Shown in pieces: positions 9,485-20,142 of a DNA stretch of 64,000 nt (positions are counted from its first letter, which is position 1; the number at the start of each line of letters is the position of its first letter). Source of the stretch: Gemmatimonadaceae bacterium (GTDB lineage: Bacteria; Gemmatimonadota; Gemmatimonadetes; Gemmatimonadales; Gemmatimonadaceae); NCBI GenBank assembly GCA_016742275.1, contig JACVCD010000011.1, forward strand, positions 124,001 through 188,000. The letters are read 5' to 3'. Both the position numbers and the translations under genes were made by a program. The notes under the pieces were generated by a model. The model saw only the letters and a list, made by a program, of their open reading frames with translations. It did no database searches and was not told the origin of the DNA.

Positions 9485-9508
9485 TTGTGTGGGCGACTGA
9501 GGCGCGAG

Positions 9509-11593
<2,085 letters not shown>

Positions 11594-11985
11594 TCGGCCG
11601 ATGGCAGGGTGAGGTGAAATTGCAGTATGGCCTGGTGGACCGGTGGGGACCACTGGCATTGCCTGACCAGAAGTGGCTATGTTTCTTAGCTCCCCCGGAA
11701 TTGGGGCCAGAAATGGCGCTGTCCGGAGGAGTGTTTCAATCCTGCTCCGCCTTCGGCGCCGCTCGCGGTGGCCGACACATGCGACGAAGAGTTTGATCGT
11801 CGGCCGTGGTGCGGGTGGTGGCGATGCCTCGTCGGTATCGGCCCGGAAGACTTCGCTTCCGGTGTCCGCGTCGAAGCCTCTCGCACCGCTGGAGCCTCGA
11901 TCGCGTCCGAAAGGTGCGCGGGAGGCGGCAGCGGAAGTCAGACATTTTGAACCGGGTGATTGCGTATCACCCCGGAGTCCCAACG
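11594..11985. other. Gene-free stretch upstream of rplS (possible leader)
   Basis: These 392 bases separate the divergent S9A peptidase and rplS genes. I find no convincing coding frame; the open frames crossing it extend rplS or the peptidase without family similarity. It should hold the promoters of both genes, but no strong -35/-10 pair stands out. The only clear structure is the hairpin next to the rplS ribosome binding site. Confidence 0.5.
11952..11977 (+). promoter_or_regulatory. Hairpin covering the rplS Shine-Dalgarno
   Basis: A 9-pair stem (11952-11960 with 11966-11975, one bulged C at 11973, 5-base loop) ends in the GG of the rplS Shine-Dalgarno GGAG at 11974-11977, eight bases before the start codon. 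It could limit ribosome access, as in autoregulated ribosomal protein leaders. That role is inferred. Confidence 0.45.
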
Positions 11986-12348
11986 ATGCATCCGTTTATC
12001 GAGACCCAGAAGGAGTGGATGAAGGAAGTCGCGCCGTTCCGTGCCGGCGACACCGTGCGTGTCAACGTGCGCGTGAAGGAAGGCGACAAGGAACGCGTCC
12101 AGGCCTTTGAGGGCGTTGTGATTGCCCGTCGTGGTGCAGGTGTGAGCGAGACGTTCACGGTCCGTAAGATGTCGAACGGTGTCGGTGTGGAGCGCATCTT
12201 CCCGGTGCACAGCCCGATGCTCGCGGACATCATTGTCGTGCGTCGTGGCGCCGTGCGCCGCGCCAAGCTGTACTACCTGCGCGACGTGACGGGCAAGGCC
12301 GCCCGTATCAAGGAGCGCAAGGTCATTCATAAGAACCCGGCGCGCTAA
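11986..12348 (+). CDS. rplS: 50S ribosomal protein L19
   Basis: The 120-residue product matches bacterial L19 across its length: [13 protein letters not shown] at the start, [53 protein letters not shown] and the basic C-terminus [11 protein letters not shown]19 sits at the 30S-50S interface of the ribosome. The start at 11986 has GGAG eight bases upstream. The usual companions rpsP, rimM and trmD are not next to it here; instead rnhB follows 22 bases downstream, a common rplS-rnhB arrangement. Confidence 0.97.
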   Translation: MHPFIETQKEWMKEVAPFRAGDTVRVNVRVKEGDKERVQAFEGVVIARRGAGVSETFTVRKMSNGVGVERIFPVHSPMLADIIVVRRGAVRRAKLYYLRDVTGKAARIKERKVIHKNPAR

Positions 12349-12370
12349 GTCATCAGCGGCGATTCGTTCG

Positions 12371-12997
12371 ATGGCTCGTTGGAGCCCGATCGAGCGCTCA
12401 CTGCGCGCGGAGTTCGGCCCGGTTCTCGCCGGAGTGGATGAAGTCGGACGGGGCCCGCTTGCGGGCCCCGTTGTCGCATGTGCCCTCGTCATGCCACACG
12501 ATCGCCGAGCCATTGCCGGCGTCAATGATTCAAAACAGCTCAAGGCCAATGTGCGCGACGAACTCTCCGTGCGCATTCGGCAGCACGCCACCGGTATTGG
12601 TATTGGTGCGGCCAGTGTACGCGAGATCGATCGCCTCAACATCTATCACGCAACGGTCCTGGCCATGCAGCGTGCGCTGCGTCAGCTCGAGCGCCGGTTG
12701 GGGGAAACACCGCAGCATGTTGTCGTCGATGGCAAATCGCTTCGTACGCTCGGCGTTGCCCATACGGCCGTGGTGAAGGGTGATGCCAAGTGCTACGCGA
12801 TCGCCTGCGCGTCCATCGTGGCCAAGGTCACCCGTGATCGCCTCATGCACCAACTTGCCGTGCGGCATCCCTCCTATGCATGGGAGCGCAACGCTGGCTA
12901 CGGCACGCCCATCCATCTGGAAGCGCTGGCGGTGCACGGACTCACCGCGCATCATCGACGGAGTTTCTGTCTCGACGAGCAGCCCACGCTGTTCTGA
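12371..12997 (+). CDS. rnhB: Ribonuclease HII
   Basis: The 208-residue protein has the RNase HII active site: GVDEVGRGPLAGPVV supplies the first Asp-Glu pair, VVDGK the second Asp region and SIVAKVTRDRLM the last Asp. GYGTPIHLEAL near the C-terminus is also conserved. The enzyme nicks RNA-DNA hybrids at ribonucleotides, removing misincorporated ribonucleotides and primer remnants. It is cytosolic and likely co-transcribed with rplS, whose stop lies 22 bases upstream. Confidence 0.96.
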   Translation: MARWSPIERSLRAEFGPVLAGVDEVGRGPLAGPVVACALVMPHDRRAIAGVNDSKQLKANVRDELSVRIRQHATGIGIGAASVREIDRLNIYHATVLAMQRALRQLERRLGETPQHVVVDGKSLRTLGVAHTAVVKGDAKCYAIACASIVAKVTRDRLMHQLAVRHPSYAWERNAGYGTPIHLEALAVHGLTAHHRRSFCLDEQPTLF

Positions 12998-13024
12998 TCT
13001 GTCGTCCTTTCTACGGAACACGCC

Positions 13025-13870
13025 ATGTCCAAGGTCGCTGCAAACGATCTCTCCGTCTTTCGCCCAGGACTGCTGAACGGACAGGTCGCGCTGATCACCG
13101 GCGGTGGCACTGGCATTGGACTCGGCATTTCCGAGTTGCTCGCCGAGCTTGGTGCGCATGTCGTGATTGCCAGTCGTCGTCCGGCCAATCACGAAGCCGC
13201 CGTGGAAGCCATTCGCGCGCGCGGGCACGCTGCCAGCAGTGTGGCGCTCGATGTGCGCGATCAGGCAGCGGTACAAAGCGTAGTGCAGAACGTTGCGACA
13301 ACACATGGTCGCATCGATCTGCTGGTCAACAACGCGGCCGGTAACTTCTATGCGCCGAGTGCCACGTTGTCGCCCAACGCATGGAAGGCTGTCGTGGAGA
13401 TTGATCTCTACGGCACCTTCTATTGCTCACAGGCCGTGCATTCCGTCATGAAGGCGCAGGGTGGTGGACGCATCGTGAGCACGTCCATGACGCTTCACTA
13501 TCGGGGCTGGCCGCTCATGGCGCATGCCACGGCTGCCAAGGCCGGTGTGGACGCACTCACCCGCACGCTGGCCGTGGAGTGGGCGCCCGATCGCATTCGC
13601 GTCAATGCCATCGCACCGGGCCCCATTCCTACAGAAGGCGTGCGTAAGGCGTTTGCGCCGCCAGCAGATAGTGGTGCGCCGGACCTGTTCGCTGCGGCTG
13701 AAGAAAAAATGGCCGAGTATGCGCGCACCGGTATTCCACTCGGCCGATGGGGAACACCGCGCGACATTGCCAACATGGTGGCGTTCCTTGCATCGCCTGC
13801 TGGCGACTGGATAACTGGCGCCATCTTTGTTGTGGATGGCGGTGAATGGCTCGCCAAAGCGCCCAGCTGA
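13025..13870 (+). CDS. SDR oxidoreductase, 2,4-dienoyl-CoA reductase-like
   Basis: The 281-residue protein is a classical-length SDR: TGGGTGIG (residues ~26-33) binds NAD(P), LDVRD follows, and NNAAGNF replaces the usual NNAG, a form typical of 2,4-dienoyl-CoA reductases. The expected YxxxK is absent; at that place it has HATAAKAGVDALTRTLAVEW, again like peroxisomal/bacterial dienoyl-CoA reductases, which keep the Lys but lack the Tyr. NAIAPGPIPTEG and the C-terminal DGGEWL fit too. It probably reduces unsaturated acyl-CoA in fatty-acid breakdown. It lies 27 bases after rnhB on the same strand. Confidence 0.85.
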   Translation: MSKVAANDLSVFRPGLLNGQVALITGGGTGIGLGISELLAELGAHVVIASRRPANHEAAVEAIRARGHAASSVALDVRDQAAVQSVVQNVATTHGRIDLLVNNAAGNFYAPSATLSPNAWKAVVEIDLYGTFYCSQAVHSVMKAQGGGRIVSTSMTLHYRGWPLMAHATAAKAGVDALTRTLAVEWAPDRIRVNAIAPGPIPTEGVRKAFAPPADSGAPDLFAAAEEKMAEYARTGIPLGRWGTPRDIANMVAFLASPAGDWITGAIFVVDGGEWLAKAPS

Positions 13871-14123
13871 CCACCAGAGTGACATTCCTGACGCGTGAAG
13901 GAACGAAATTTCACGCGTTTTCGGGTGATTGCTGTCACCTTTCGCACAAATTGGCCGTTTTTCGGTGACGGAAGTCACGGCGCAGCACACTGGGGAATAC
14001 GACCTTCTCTCCGTGGCCGGCGCGCTCGCACACACTGTGAAAGCGCGATCGGTCGACGGGGCGTTCGACGACAAAGAACAGTCATCGACCCTCCACGATT
14101 CAATCCCACGTGAGGAGGCTATC

Positions 14124-14786
14124 ATGCGAAAGATCCAGTATGCAGCTATGGCGGTGCTGGCGGCGAGCACGCTCAGCGCGTGCGCCACGAAGGGTTTTGT
14201 GCGGAAGGGCCTGGAAGAGCAGCGCGTTGCACTCGACACAGAGCGCGGTCAGCGTATGGCCGGTGACGACTCCCTCGGCCGCAAGGTCGATACGGAAGTC
14301 GGCGCCCTGCGCACGGACCTCAATGCACTGCGCAGCGACCTGACCACACTGAAGAACGACTTTGGTGCTCGCATCACCGCGATGGAAAACCAGGTGAAGT
14401 TCGCGATGCCGGTGCACTTCGGCTTCGATGATGCCGCAGTTCGCCAGCAGGATCAGGAAGCGCTGGAGCGCTTCGCCCAGGTTGCGCAGACGCACTACAA
14501 GGGTGCGACGATCACGATCGAAGGCTTTGCTGATCCGGCCGGTAGCGCGGCCTACAATCTCCGCCTCTCGCGCGAGCGCGCGGACGCGGTGCGTGACTTC
14601 CTTGTGAGCAAGGGCCTCGATGGCGCCTCGCTGCGCACGGTCGGCTACGGCAAGACGCGTCTTGTGAAGCCGGGCGCAACGGGTGGTGATGAAGGTGCGG
14701 AACTCAATCGTCGCGTGACCTTCGTGGTCGAGACGCCGGCCGGTATGGGCACCACCACGGTGGCCGCCATGTCGGGCAACAACTGA
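14124..14786 (+). CDS. OmpA/Pal-type peptidoglycan-binding lipoprotein
   Basis: The 220-residue product has a lipoprotein signal (LAASTLSAC, lipid-modified Cys about residue 19), then a coiled-coil-like region of about 70 residues with heptad Leu/Asp spacing (ALRTDLNALRSDLTTLKNDF), and a C-terminal OmpA domain with FGFDDAAVR, ITIEGFADPAGSAAYNLRLS, RADAVRDFL and ELNRRVTFVV. Such proteins tether the outer membrane to peptidoglycan. The Pal-typical peptidoglycan-binding Arg (NRRV) and Asp are present. The start at 14124 has a strong GAGGAGG box; longer in-frame starts precede the signal peptide and are unlikely. Confidence 0.92.
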   Translation: MRKIQYAAMAVLAASTLSACATKGFVRKGLEEQRVALDTERGQRMAGDDSLGRKVDTEVGALRTDLNALRSDLTTLKNDFGARITAMENQVKFAMPVHFGFDDAAVRQQDQEALERFAQVAQTHYKGATITIEGFADPAGSAAYNLRLSRERADAVRDFLVSKGLDGASLRTVGYGKTRLVKPGATGGDEGAELNRRVTFVVETPAGMGTTTVAAMSGNN

Positions 14787-14832
14787 GTCTCTGAACCAGC
14801 ATGATGCGGTTGCCCTCGTGGCAGCCGCACCG

Positions 14833-14865
14833 AACGGGGCGATCACCATCGGTGGTCGCCCCGTT
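14833..14865 (+). terminator. Terminator after the OmpA lipoprotein gene
   Basis: A 10 bp perfect stem (14833-14842 with 14856-14865) extends inward by four more pairs around an ATC loop. It lies about 46 bases after the stop. The following GCGTTTGG is a weak T-tract. Confidence 0.7.
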
Positions 14866-14954
14866 GCGTTTGGCCTCATGCAATTCTGTTGACGATAGCC
14901 GTTGACCCCGGACGCCGACTCCACGATTCTTCCTGCGTTGGACGCGTGTCGGTC

Positions 14955-15027
14955 GACCGGGTAGCTCAGTCGGTAGAGCAGCGGACTTTTAATCCGTAGG
15001 TCGTGGGTTCGATCCCCACCCCGGTCA
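14955..15027 (+). tRNA. tRNA-Lys (anticodon TTT)
   Basis: A 73-base cloverleaf: acceptor stem GACCGGG with CCCGGTC, D arm GCTC/GAGC, anticodon loop CTTTTAA with TTT at 14988-14990, and T arm GTGGG TTCGATC CCCAC. CCA is not encoded. Confidence 0.97.
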
Positions 15028-15118
15028 TGACACCGTTCTTGGTGCACATTGCCACGCAGATCGCCATTCGATGCCTCCGGCGCGCGCCGTCAGCGCGGTA
15101 CCGGGGGTATTTTTCTTG

Positions 15119-16777
15119 ATGATTCGCTCTCTGCTCGACCTGTTTGGCGCTTCGGAGCGCCGACCTCAGCGCCGATACGGCCTGATGGTCATGATCCTGT
15201 CGATCGGCTTGATGAGTGTGGCTGTGGCGCCCCTGTCAGCCCAGCTCGGCCTCGGCGGCAAGGGAAGCGCGCCTGACACCAGCGTCCCCACAGCGGTATC
15301 GCTCGCGTCGCCTCGTGTTTCGCTCGAAAACTTCCTGCGACTGGCTGAAGCGGGGAATTGGGCGGAAGCTGCCGACTATCTCGTGGTACCGAGTGCGGAG
15401 CAGGCACGCGCCGCTGTGCTGGCGCGTCGGCTCAAGGTGGTGCTGGATCAGCGTCTCGATCTCAAGCTGGCCGATCTGTCGCCACTCGCGGTTGGCGATA
15501 CGACAGACGGCGATCGTCAGGGCGATGTGATTGGCGCGATCTCGGTGGGGGCGCGCGATGTCTCTGTGCGTCTTGTACGCGCAACGAGTGGCACGCCGCA
15601 TTGGCAGTTCGCGGCCAGTACGGTCGAACATGTTGATGTGTGGTTCAACGCATTGGGCGCGCCATTTCTTCGTGATCGTCTGCCGGAAACGATGATGCGC
15701 GAAGGACCGCTCGATGTGTTCTACTGGCAATGGCTGGCGATCGCGGTCCTGCTGCCGCTGATCATCGTTTTTTCCTGGGTCCTTGGTGCGATTCTGCGCC
15801 GTGTAACGGGTTATCTGGCTCGAAGCACGGTCACCGAATGGGATGATCTGCTGCTCGAAAATCTGCGCGGGCCGTTTCGTTTGTGGGCCGGCGCTATTCT
15901 GTCGTTGTCGTCGCTGGCCTTTCTCGAACTGAATCCACGGGTCGACGGTTTTCTCACCGCGCTTGTGCGTGGTCTGGCGCTGCTTGCGCTGTTCTGGGCG
16001 CTGCTCCGCGTGATCGGTCTCGTGCAGCGCCGTCTGGTGCAATCGGCGCTCGCTTCAGGGCAGGGCGCGCAGGCACGCACATTGGTGCCGTTGCTCAGCA
16101 ATATTCTTCGTGTCACGGTGGCCGTCATTGCGCTGCTGGTGGCGTTGTCGCAGTTCGGGTATCCCGTCACAACGTTGCTTGCAGGTCTTGGTATCGGTGG
16201 TATCGCCGTCGCATTGGCTGCACAGAAGACGGTGGAGCACCTATTCGGCAGCGTGAGTTTGGCGGCTGATCGTGTTTTTCGTGTCGGCGACTGGGTTCGT
16301 GTCGGGACACTCGAAGGTGAAGTCGAACGCATTGGTCTTCGCTCCACCAGCATTCGCACTATCGAGCGTACGGTGGTGCGTGTACCCAACGGACGTCTCG
16401 CCGACGACCGCATCGAAACATTCGGCGAGCGCGATCGAATGGTGTTTCGCACGGATATTGATCTCACGTACGACACGACGCCCGAGCAGTTCGTGGCCAT
16501 TCGTGGTGCCATCGAATCCGCGCTGCGTGCACATCCCGCCATCTGGCCAGATCGTGTGCGTGTATATCTCACGGGCTTCGGCGAATCGGCCATCCGTCTC
16601 AACGTGACCTGCTGGTTTCAAACCACCGATGTCAACGACTTCGTGCAGTATCGCCACGACATGATGCTGACGTTCATGCGCATTGTGAAGGAAAACGGCA
16701 GCAGCTTCGCGTTCCCCTCGCGCACGGTGTATCACGTGGGTGCCAACGGACAACCGCTACCGCCGATGGTCGATTGA
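15119..16777 (+). CDS. Mechanosensitive ion channel, MscS family
   Basis: From the ATG at 15119 the protein has 552 residues; an ATG at 15071 would add 16. An N-terminal signal-like helix ending in LSAQ is followed by a soluble periplasmic region of about 150 residues. Membrane helices then run from about residue 200 to 385, and the MscS pore and beta domain is clear: LLAGLGIGGIAVALAAQKTVEHLFGS, then RVFRVGDWVRVGTLEGEVERIGLRSTSIRT and VPNGRLADDRIE. MscS proteins release solutes on hypo-osmotic shock. The stop overlaps the start of the histidine kinase gene, so the channel shares an operon with a two-component system. Confidence 0.92.
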   Translation: MIRSLLDLFGASERRPQRRYGLMVMILSIGLMSVAVAPLSAQLGLGGKGSAPDTSVPTAVSLASPRVSLENFLRLAEAGNWAEAADYLVVPSAEQARAAVLARRLKVVLDQRLDLKLADLSPLAVGDTTDGDRQGDVIGAISVGARDVSVRLVRATSGTPHWQFAASTVEHVDVWFNALGAPFLRDRLPETMMREGPLDVFYWQWLAIAVLLPLIIVFSWVLGAILRRVTGYLARSTVTEWDDLLLENLRGPFRLWAGAILSLSSLAFLELNPRVDGFLTALVRGLALLALFWALLRVIGLVQRRLVQSALASGQGAQARTLVPLLSNILRVTVAVIALLVALSQFGYPVTTLLAGLGIGGIAVALAAQKTVEHLFGSVSLAADRVFRVGDWVRVGTLEGEVERIGLRSTSIRTIERTVVRVPNGRLADDRIETFGERDRMVFRTDIDLTYDTTPEQFVAIRGAIESALRAHPAIWPDRVRVYLTGFGESAIRLNVTCWFQTTDVNDFVQYRHDMMLTFMRIVKENGSSFAFPSRTVYHVGANGQPLPPMVD

Positions 16778-18678
16778 TCGTGCAGGTGGATCTTCCGCTG
16801 GAGCCGCCGGCGCTGCTGGCAACGGAGCTTGCCGCCACGTTGCTGCAGGGCGCCGTTACCACTGGTGTCGCAGCGCTTTGTGCGCACCTGTACGCGCGCT
16901 ATCGGCGTCCTTGGTTCGGATGGTTCGCCGTAGCGTGGGGCGTATACGTCGCACGTCTGCTGTGCATTCTGAGCTTTCTGCTCACCGGTGAACGAGTCTG
17001 GTTGTACTGGCACCAGGTCACGACAGGATGGACAGCGCTCGCGTTGTTGTGGGCGTCACTGGTGTTCCTCCGTCAACCGCGCGCGCGCCCGATCTATCTG
17101 TTGATCGCGTTGTTCCCGCCGCTGTGGTCGTACGTCGCCATCTATCAACTCGACAGCTTTCTGTCGGCAGCACTGCCTGCGGTACTGTTCCTGAGTGGAG
17201 CGACGGCGTGGACTGGATGGGTGTTCTGGCGTCATCATCGCATCGCCGGAAGCCCCGGTGCACGCCTGCTCGCCATTTCGTTCGCGCTGTGGGGACTGCA
17301 CCATCTTGACTATCCGTTCCTGCGGGCGCAGGGCGCGTGGACACCGTGGGGATACTATCTCGACATCGCGATGGAATTACTCGTGGCGTCGGGACTGGTG
17401 TTGCTCGTGCTCGATGATCTCGGACGCGGTGTGCGGGCGCTTTCTACGTTGTCCGGCGATTTGCAGCGACGTACGAACGACAGCGATCCACTCGATGTCC
17501 TGCTTTCGCGTCCGCTCGCACTGCCTGGTGTGCGTGGATCGGCGATGTATGTGTTTGAGCCAGGCTGGCGACTCGATGCCAGCGACACCGATGTCCCCAT
17601 CGTCGCTCCCGAAGATGAAGCGCCGGTGGATACGCTCGATCGTGTCCTCGAAGCGGCGCGTTCACGTGCGCTTCATGCAGGGAGCGAAGGCACGCAGCCA
17701 CGTGGACGATTCCTGCGCGGCACCGGCGTGTGTGCGGCGTGGGTGGGGGCGCACCCGTTGCCGGATGTGCGTGATGCGCTTTCGCGCATGCGTGTCACGC
17801 GCCGCCCGCAGGTGGTGGCATCGAGTGGTGAGCAGCCCTTCATTGCCGCGCTGCCCGTGGGTTCCGGTGCGCACCTGGTCGGCGCGCTTATCATGGCCGG
17901 TGATGTGCGGAATCCGTTCACGGCACTCGATGATGACTTTCTGCTCGCACTCGGCCAACAAGTGGGTGCCGCGCTCGATCAGTGGTCGCTTGATCGTCAA
18001 CTCGCCAACCGCACGCGCGCGCTCGAGCGGTTGTCGACTCGCATGGTGCAGCAGCACGAAGAAGAACGCCGCCGACTGTCGCGGGAATTGCACGACGAAA
18101 CAGCGCAGGTTTTCAGCGCCGTCAAGATGCAGCTCGAGTCTCTTCGGCCATCGGTAGCCGAAGGCACGGCGCCACGCCTTGATCGATTGCTGTCGCTGGT
18201 GGACACGGGTATTGCCAGCATTCGTCAGGTGACCAGCGATTTGCGACCCACGTTGCTGGACGATCTGGGGCTCAGGCCGGCGCTGCACTCACTCATTACG
18301 GAGTTCACGGAGCGCACGGGTATGCAGGTGCGTTTCAGTGCGCCAGCCGCCTTGCCGGTACTCGCGGAAGAAGCGGATCTCGCGGTCTTTCGCGCTCTCC
18401 AGGAAGCCCTGTCCAACGTGGTGCGGCATGCCGAAGCCAGCGCGGTTGAGGTGGTGATTCAGGAGGAGGAGGGCGTCCTGCACCTCATGGTCGCCGATAA
18501 TGGCCGTGGCTTCCCCCTCCAGCGCGGGGGGCGCATCATCGACACCGACCACCGTATGGGGATCACAGGAATGCGGGAACGACTCCACGTGGCGGGTGGG
18601 ACGTTGCAGATTTCCAATCGTGAACCTGGCGCGGAGTTGCATATCCGCGTCCCCATTCCCGATCACGTGCCGGCATGA
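16774..18678 (+). CDS. Membrane sensor histidine kinase (HisKA_3 / NarL-partner type)
   Basis: The 634-residue protein has about seven hydrophobic segments in its first 215 residues (a sensor region unlike known input domains I can name), a possible GAF-like region at about 235-405, and a kinase core. The phospho-acceptor is His440 in RRRLSRELHDETAQ, the HisKA_3 form, followed by the ATPase domain with ALQEALSNVVRHA (N-box) and VADNGRGF (G1). The start is uncertain: the TTG at 16774 overlaps the MscS stop, with GTG codons at 16780 and 16786. It should phosphorylate the regulator encoded next. Confidence 0.9.
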   Translation: MIVQVDLPLEPPALLATELAATLLQGAVTTGVAALCAHLYARYRRPWFGWFAVAWGVYVARLLCILSFLLTGERVWLYWHQVTTGWTALALLWASLVFLRQPRARPIYLLIALFPPLWSYVAIYQLDSFLSAALPAVLFLSGATAWTGWVFWRHHRIAGSPGARLLAISFALWGLHHLDYPFLRAQGAWTPWGYYLDIAMELLVASGLVLLVLDDLGRGVRALSTLSGDLQRRTNDSDPLDVLLSRPLALPGVRGSAMYVFEPGWRLDASDTDVPIVAPEDEAPVDTLDRVLEAARSRALHAGSEGTQPRGRFLRGTGVCAAWVGAHPLPDVRDALSRMRVTRRPQVVASSGEQPFIAALPVGSGAHLVGALIMAGDVRNPFTALDDDFLLALGQQVGAALDQWSLDRQLANRTRALERLSTRMVQQHEEERRRLSRELHDETAQVFSAVKMQLESLRPSVAEGTAPRLDRLLSLVDTGIASIRQVTSDLRPTLLDDLGLRPALHSLITEFTERTGMQVRFSAPAALPVLAEEADLAVFRALQEALSNVVRHAEASAVEVVIQEEEGVLHLMVADNGRGFPLQRGGRIIDTDHRMGITGMRERLHVAGGTLQISNREPGAELHIRVPIPDHVPA

Positions 18679-19343
18679 CCAGTGTGAGCGACGCTCCCCG
18701 AATCCGTGTTCTTATCGCAGACGACCACGCGCTGGTGCGCGAGGGGCTGCGGTATGTGCTCGATGCGGATCCACTCATCGAAGTGGTGGCCGAAGCCTCC
18801 AATGGGCGGGCCGCTGTCGATCTGGCCATTCAGCACGCGCCTGATGTGGTGGTCCTCGATATCACCATGCCCGAGGAGACGGGACTCAAGGCGGCGGCGC
18901 GTATTCGTGAGCAACTGCCCAACGCCCGCGTTCTGCTGCTCAGCATGCACGATCAGAGCGAGTATGTGCGCGAAGGCATGCGAATCGGCACGCACGGCTA
19001 CCTGCTCAAGGACTCCGCCGGTGAAGAGTTGCGGGCGGCCATTCGTGCGGTGCATGCAGGTGGCACATTCTTCAGCCCGGCCGTGGTCAAGCGACTGTCG
19101 TCGGCCGACGCGGTAGTGGAGAACACGCCGGTGGCGCAGCTCGAGCACCTCACACCGCGCGAGCGGGATGTACTGGGAGGCGTGGCGCGCGGACTCACCA
19201 ACAAGGCGATTGCCGCCGAGCTTGGCATCAGCCGCCGTACGGTCGAAGCGCATCGCGAAAGTCTCATGCGGAAGCTCCAGATTCACTCGGTGGCCGGTCT
19301 GACGCGCTTTGCCCTCGAAGCGGGTGTGATTACCGACGCCTGA
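18675..19343 (+). CDS. LuxR/NarL-type response regulator
   Basis: The 222-residue protein has a receiver domain with acidic Asp16-Asp17, phospho-acceptor Asp62 (VVLDITMP) and Lys112 (LLKDSAG), then a LuxR-type helix-turn-helix at about 150-210 (LTPRERDVLGGVARGLTNKAIA, SRRTVEAHRESLMRKL). It is the expected partner of the upstream kinase, whose stop codon it overlaps (ATGA). Its targets are not visible; autoregulation or control of the MscS gene are possible. Confidence 0.95.
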   Translation: MTSVSDAPRIRVLIADDHALVREGLRYVLDADPLIEVVAEASNGRAAVDLAIQHAPDVVVLDITMPEETGLKAAARIREQLPNARVLLLSMHDQSEYVREGMRIGTHGYLLKDSAGEELRAAIRAVHAGGTFFSPAVVKRLSSADAVVENTPVAQLEHLTPRERDVLGGVARGLTNKAIAAELGISRRTVEAHRESLMRKLQIHSVAGLTRFALEAGVITDA

Positions 19344-19389
19344 GTCGAGCGGTTTAGCCGAGCAACCGAGCGGCTTCGGACGCGACGAC

Positions 19390-19405
19390 GTGTGATTCGT
19401 CACAC
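19390..19405. terminator. Small hairpin with a TTCG tetraloop
   Basis: A 6 bp stem (GTGTGA with TCACAC) closes a TTCG loop, 46 bases after the response regulator stop. TTCG loops are very stable. No T-run follows, so termination is uncertain. Confidence 0.4.
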
Positions 19406-19493
19406 ATCGATACTGAATCGCCGTTACGTGTCGGGAATTGTGTTCGTCACTTGGGGACCAGACGCCCTTCGCTGTATTTCAGTCGAATGACTG

Positions 19494-20000
19494 ATGCACG
19501 CTCGAGGCATTCCCGCGGTCCCTGTGACCATCGGCCATCCATCCGACTCCGATCCTACGCTGACCATTGCCGTTGATGCTGCCCGACTGCGGCTCGACGC
19601 CTGCGTACTGGAGCAGTTTGCCGGCGCGCGGTCCCGTGTCACGGCGCGCTTTGTCGGCGCGGCGGGTGAGAGTCCGCGTATCGTGGTCTCTGCCACGCAG
19701 GAAGGCACGAGCTGCCCCGGTGGCGATCTCCGACTTGCCGCGCTGGCCACCTTTGAGGCTCTCACGCGCGCCACACAGGGTGTCGCCACGTTCGATCTGA
19801 TCGGCGTGAAGCCGGTGCGGGCCTTTGACGCTACGGTCCTCATGGTCGCGGCCCTCGTCCGTATCGAGGGGGAAGCCACCCGGGTCATCGGCGCCGCCGT
19901 TGACGAGGGCGATGCGGTGATAGCCACGGCCCGTGCCGCTCTGCATGGCGTCAATCGCCTCGTGGCACCACGTATCGCGATCAGCGCTTCCACCGCCTGA
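19494..20000 (+). CDS. Conserved-looking hypothetical protein, LeuA-dimer-domain-like C-terminus
   Basis: I do not recognise the full 168-residue protein. It has no signal peptide or membrane segment. The second half (ATVLMVAALVRIEGEATRVIG, then AVDEGDAVIATARAALHGVNRL) resembles the alpha/beta regulatory (LeuA dimerisation) domain of 2-isopropylmalate synthase, with a stretch of beta strands and a helix ending in a conserved-looking NRL. Third-position GC bias in this frame fits coding. It stands alone, 150 bases after the response regulator and 142 before the transglycosylase. The ATG at 19494 follows a short, unremarkable leader. Confidence 0.7.
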   Translation: MHARGIPAVPVTIGHPSDSDPTLTIAVDAARLRLDACVLEQFAGARSRVTARFVGAAGESPRIVVSATQEGTSCPGGDLRLAALATFEALTRATQGVATFDLIGVKPVRAFDATVLMVAALVRIEGEATRVIGAAVDEGDAVIATARAALHGVNRLVAPRIAISASTA

Positions 20001-20142
20001 GCGGTCAGGCCAGACCCGCCTTAGAGAGCATGCCTTAGGGCGGTGCGCTGGCTCACTAAAAAGCCGAGTCCAAAACGAATTGGGCCGGAACACGAAGGCC
20101 CTGAAGGTGTCCGAGCCGGGTCTTTCTGCATAGGTTGAGGTC

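Noticed and set aside
14955-15027. tRNA-Lys as an integration site
   Set aside because: No integrase or repeated tRNA end in the flanks.
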